Below are positions 60,476-64,000 of a stretch of DNA of 64,000 nt, piece after piece (positions within the stretch are counted from its first letter, which is position 1; each line of letters begins with the position of its first letter). The notes below the pieces were generated by a model, which ran no database searches, was not told where the DNA came from, and was given only the letters and a program-made list of their open reading frames with translations. The position numbers and the translations under genes are program-made. This stretch comes from Tillus elongatus (taxonomy: Eukaryota > Arthropoda > Insecta > Coleoptera > Cleridae): assembly GCA_964006375.1 (NCBI GenBank), contig OZ023266.1:14499565-14563564 (forward strand), in the 5' to 3' direction.

Positions 60476-61195
60476 GAGTCCTTTTCTCTTGTTGGCATTT
60501 CTGTGGATCGAAATCTTAATTGGCACCAACATGTCAAATCAATTGCAGAAGCGGCTGCTAAGAAATTAGGTTTCCTCTTCCGGGCTCGCAAATACTTTTC
60601 ACCAGCTAATCTCTATACCTTATATACTTCACAAATAAGGCGAAACCTCGAATACTGCTTCCACATCTGGGGTGCAGCTGCCGCTTCTACACTCGCTATC
60701 CTGGACTCCATTCAAAAGAGAGCTATACGTCTCATCGGTGACCCAACCCTCACCCAAGGGCTGCCATCCCTTGCCCACCGCCGTGCCGTTGGTGACCTCG
60801 CTCTCTTTTATAGATATCTGGACGGGCACTGCTCAGAGGAGCTTTCCTCCATAGTTCCCCCACCTGCTGCCACCAACAGATCTACCAGGGGAACAGAGCG
60901 AATGCACCCTTTTACTGTTCAGGTCACCAGACATAGAACATATTGTTATGCCCGCTCTTTTGTCCCGAGGACTTCCAAGTTGTGGAATTCCTTGCCGGCA
61001 CATGTTTTTCCTTCTCCCCCGAACCCAAGTTGTGGAATTCCTTGCCGGCACATGTTTTTCCTTCTCCCCCGAACCCCCAAACCTTCAAGTCTAGAATTAA
61101 CAAGTTGCCTCTTTCGTCCTTGTCAACACCCACGGTACGATAGTATTTAGGCTGTAAGCCCTCGTGGTGTGTTGTTGAAATTAACAAAAAAAAAG
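60476..61195 (+). pseudogene. LINE family A, 3' end copy with internal 50-bp duplication
   Basis: A 215-codon frame (60,503-61,150) begins MDRNLNWHQHVKSIAEAAAK, at the thumb region, and runs through KKLGFLFRARKYFSPANLYT, IQKRAIRLIGDPTLTQ, the C-terminal TRHRTYCYARSFVPRTSKLW and its tail. A 50-bp block (AAGTTGTGGAATTCCTTGCC onwards) is duplicated in tandem at 60,977-61,026 and 61,027-61,076, duplicating part of the tail and shifting frame. It ends GTGTTGTTGAAATTAACAAA and a short A run. 5'-truncated and dead, but among the least diverged copies. Confidence 0.9.
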
Positions 61196-61983
61196 AGGAC
61201 TTTGGTATTTTTTACTCAAGGTTTTTATGCAGAAGACTGTGTTGATTTTTATGGTTATGGTTATGGATCACGAATACTGTATTAGCTAAAAATTTTTATT
61301 CCAGTTAGTATAAAAAATAAACCAGTAGTAAATTTATGCAAGATTTTATCAATTCCTAATATCGGCTCTTATAAATTGATGACTTTTTAATGGCTACTGT
61401 GACAAAGTTGGTTGATTGATACTCAAGAATAATGCTAATAACATACATACCAGAGGAAAAGCAGATATTATTTTTGTTTCTGGTGCGAAGGCGTATAATG
61501 AACTTGTCAGATGATTACTACTAACTCAAGTTACAAATATTTATAGTTCACGTAACGGAAAATAATATGCAAACTAGAGGTGATTACATCTGCTTTAATC
61601 AATATCGCAAAAGAGAAAAGCAAAGACATGAGAATTATCTGCCTGAGAAGTTATAGACAATAATATACCACTTGCAACAACTAGCATGCAACAAATCATC
61701 TGAAAAATGGTCACTATTCAACTTGAAGTAAAAGTAAAATCTTTAAAGAAAATAATCTACATTTTCGTGCCTAGCACCACTGTGTAGAATGGGTATTAGA
61801 GATTGTTTTGTGTGGAAGGAGCCTTCTTCTACAGCTACAAGTAAGCTAAATTTGAAGAACCTTTATTGGTTTAAATGGAACAGCTTGGCTAGTTTATTTC
61901 TGTGGTATTATTTAAGAAGTTAAAAGTAATGAACTATTTTTTGAAGTGCGAGGCCAGAATAAAATTAGTTATGCCTACACCTA
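61196..61983. other. No recognised feature
   Basis: Nothing supportable. Confidence 0.4.
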
Positions 61984-61985
61984 TA

Positions 61986-63368
61986 CAGAGTGACCCATCA
62001 ACTGTACCAGCAGGTTTTCCAGTATTTAAAATTATCTCTTAAAAACGCCCTGATAGGTCGGTTTTTTTTGAATGGAATACATTTTCTCGATACTGTCAAA
62101 GCTGCTACTTCATCCCACTAAACTGAGAAGTTACTTTTTTCAAAATTTCAAATATATAGTGTGGTTGAGAGACACATTTTTGAAAATGCTACACAATTCT
62201 CTATTTCGTAGTGTACTCGGTTTTAACAATCCTACAATTTTTATGGAAAAAATTCAAAGTTGAAAATAATGACCTAAAAAATTAATGACAGGTTTAATTT
62301 AAAAATGTAATAAAAAAGCAGCAAGCCTAGCAGCTAAAACAATACTAAAGAAAATGTCTTGCGCCATTCACCATAAAATTATTTTTTTCTCAAATCGATT
62401 TTCCACGTTCTGAAGCAATAATGCGCTGGTGCAAATCTTGCAGCTTCATGGGCTGAGTTGCAAAAGTTTTGCTTTTAAGATGTTTTCATAAAAATAGTGC
62501 AATAGTGCTAAATCCGGCGCCAACGGTGGCTATTCAATTTGGACACGTCTTCCTATCCATCTCTTCGCAAATCTTTCATCAATATACTCTCGCGTTGTCT
62601 GAGCGTAATGTGGAGGAGCACCGTCTTGCTAAAAAAAAAAAACAGTTTTCATCATAGCTCTCGTCATTTTATATGATAGGTCTTAGCATTGGATCGGTGT
62701 GGTAAGACAGTAAGTTTAAATACATTTAGGCGGTTAACTTTCGTGATAACAAGAAAGGACCAACGACGATTACCAAGAATCACAGCCATTTGATTTCTGT
62801 GCGTGCTGCGTGTGTATTTCGTGGAATATTCTTAGATTAAAATCTGAGCAGTAGCGGAAATTATGGCGATTTACCTTCCCAAAAGTGCATTCATCAGAAA
62901 GTAAGATTGTGTACAAAAAACCCACTGCAAGCAGGTTGCGTTACTATTTTACCAAATTTCAGACGAGAACAAATAATATTTCTCGTTGTCATTGCAGCGA
63001 CTTAATTTTGTGTAAATGGAATTCATTTTTCTTCTTTGTATAATTTTATAATTTGCACATGAAATATTTGTTAATATTCTAGGGCTTAAGGTAACAGCTT
63101 TTTCTGTAGTTTTGTGTTTTTCGGGCTGTGCTATAATGCGTTTTTTTTGTAATTTACGACAGCATCGGTGTTTCGAAACTTTTTTAGGTCTAAAATTTAC
63201 TTTCGAGTAGTAACTTTGTCAGGGTGTTGCTGCATCGTTCTATTCTAGCACTGATCTTTTCCAAAAAATAACGCCATAATTTCCACACGTTCTTGAATTG
63301 AGTACACTGTTATTTTAATATAATGAAAGAGTACAGTTATATGAGCTTTGTACCCAAATAACACCCTG
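61986..63368 (-). pseudogene. Mariner-like element with terminal inverted repeats, decayed transposase
   Basis: Ends: CAGAGTGACCCATCAACTGT (61,986) after a TA, and CAGGGTGTTATTTGGGTAC as the reverse complement of the right end (63,368). Size about 1.38 kb, usual for mariner-type elements. Minus strand, N to C: VYSIQERVEIMALFFGKDQC (first helix), HPDKVTT, LLSDECTFGKVNRHNFRYC (first catalytic Asp in SDE), TQHAQKSNGCDSWILGNRRW-type block, QDGAPPHYAQTTREYIDERF (second Asp), KRWIGRRVQIE then PPLAPDLAL (third). All three catalytic Asp positions appear kept, but stops and frameshifts (including an A/T run near 62,635) destroy it. Confidence 0.87.
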
Positions 63369-63479
63369 TTGAGTACCCATTAAATTATATTTTTGTGGTT
63401 TCTGTTTGTCCTTATCTGAACTGATAAGTTAAAGACACAGAAACACACTCATTATGAAAATGGGTTAATTAAAATTTAT

Positions 63480-64000
63480 ATAAATCAGCTGACAATTCGC
63501 CAGTGGTTAAGGAGATTTCAAGAGAGACGTAAACATGGAAAAAGACAACTTACGCTCATGGCGGTCCTCCATTTCTCGTTGTTATGGAAATTTGTATTGA
63601 GCGCGAGATTGTGTTGTCCAAAATCCTCGGTTAACAGCCAAAATCATCAAAGATAAACTGCGCTTGACCAAGACAGTAGTCCACAGAATTTTAAAACAAG
63701 ATTTTGAAGTGAAGAAGCCTTTTGTAAGAATATTTCCCAAGCTTTTGTCTCCAGAACCAAAGGCAAAGAGGGCGTAATTGTATAAAAATTGGCTGAGGAC
63801 TAATTCTGACATCGTGGATAATGACCTCACTAGGGATGAATCATGGGTTTATGAATTTGACGAGAAGTTCAAATCACAAAACATGCAATAAAAACAACAC
63901 GGTAAACAAGAACTAAAAAATGGGGGACATCCAGGTTAAAAGTCAAGATAAGTTTTTCTTGAGACATTGTCAACTGTAAGTTGGTCCCACTTGGGCCAAA
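63480..64000 (+). pseudogene. Mariner transposase relic, cut by the window end
   Basis: Plus-strand residues include NPRLTAKIIKDKLRLTKTVV and HRILKQDFEVKKPFVRIFPK (second helix-turn-helix region), LLSPEPKAKRA (usual NLTPEQKxRR), then WLRTNSDI and DLTRDESWVYEFDEKFKS (first catalytic Asp in the GDETWVYxYDPETK context; here RDESWVY). At least three stops occur (near 63,590, 63,777 and 63,890). It belongs to a different mariner lineage from the neighbour at 61,986-63,368. The 82-codon minus-strand frame is a shadow. Confidence 0.85.

Overview
The window looks like repeat-dominated, strongly AT-rich nuclear DNA from an animal, most likely an arthropod. The evidence is long (TA)n arrays at about 18 places, a short TTAGG-type run at 42,906, several mariner-like transposases of the kind common in arthropods, tRNA-derived SINEs, non-LTR retrotransposon fragments and Penelope-like element (PLE) remnants. 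I recognise no host protein-coding gene with exon structure and no intact mobile element. Species cannot be fixed from this sequence. By eye, almost every long open frame is transposon debris, (TA)n read as Tyr-Ile, or a shadow frame.

Layout. 0-9.3 kb: reverse-strand fragments of one LINE family (A), one of them tandemly duplicated, then copies of an unclassified repeat marked by GCAGCAAGTGCGTTATGG, and a palindromic element at 6,681-6,922. 9.3-15.5 kb: tandem duplications, a fold-back remnant, two diverged units carrying a SINE with an 11-bp target duplication, and a mariner scrap. 15.5-18.3 kb: the best LINE-A copy (332-codon frame) and a mariner-like pseudogene. 18.3-28.5 kb: five TA-array loci (six arrays), several copies of the GCAGCAAGTGCG repeat, hammerhead-like palindromes, and a short GC-rich patch at 27.3 kb. 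28.5-38.1 kb: LINE family B, a mariner-like element, a SINE split by a LINE-A copy, LINE family C and another SINE. 38.1-47.8 kb: a repeat carrying an X-box motif, a hAT element with an exact 8-bp target duplication, a 302-bp tandem triplication, and LINE-A pieces. 47.8-56 kb: more GCAGCAAGTGCG copies, one with a 141-bp internal tandem array. 56-60 kb: a SINE split by a complex fold-back element, then a chain of PLE-related segments separated by TA arrays. 60-64 kb: LINE-A, a nearly full-length mariner-like relic with terminal repeats, and a second mariner pseudogene running off the end.

The elements interact mainly by nesting: LINE into SINE, fold-back element into SINE, and PLE-related segments abutting (TA)n. 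The most interesting signal is a set of palindromic repeats, each carrying one or two hammerhead-ribozyme-like motifs with a minimal stem III. They lie near PLE coding debris and TA arrays.
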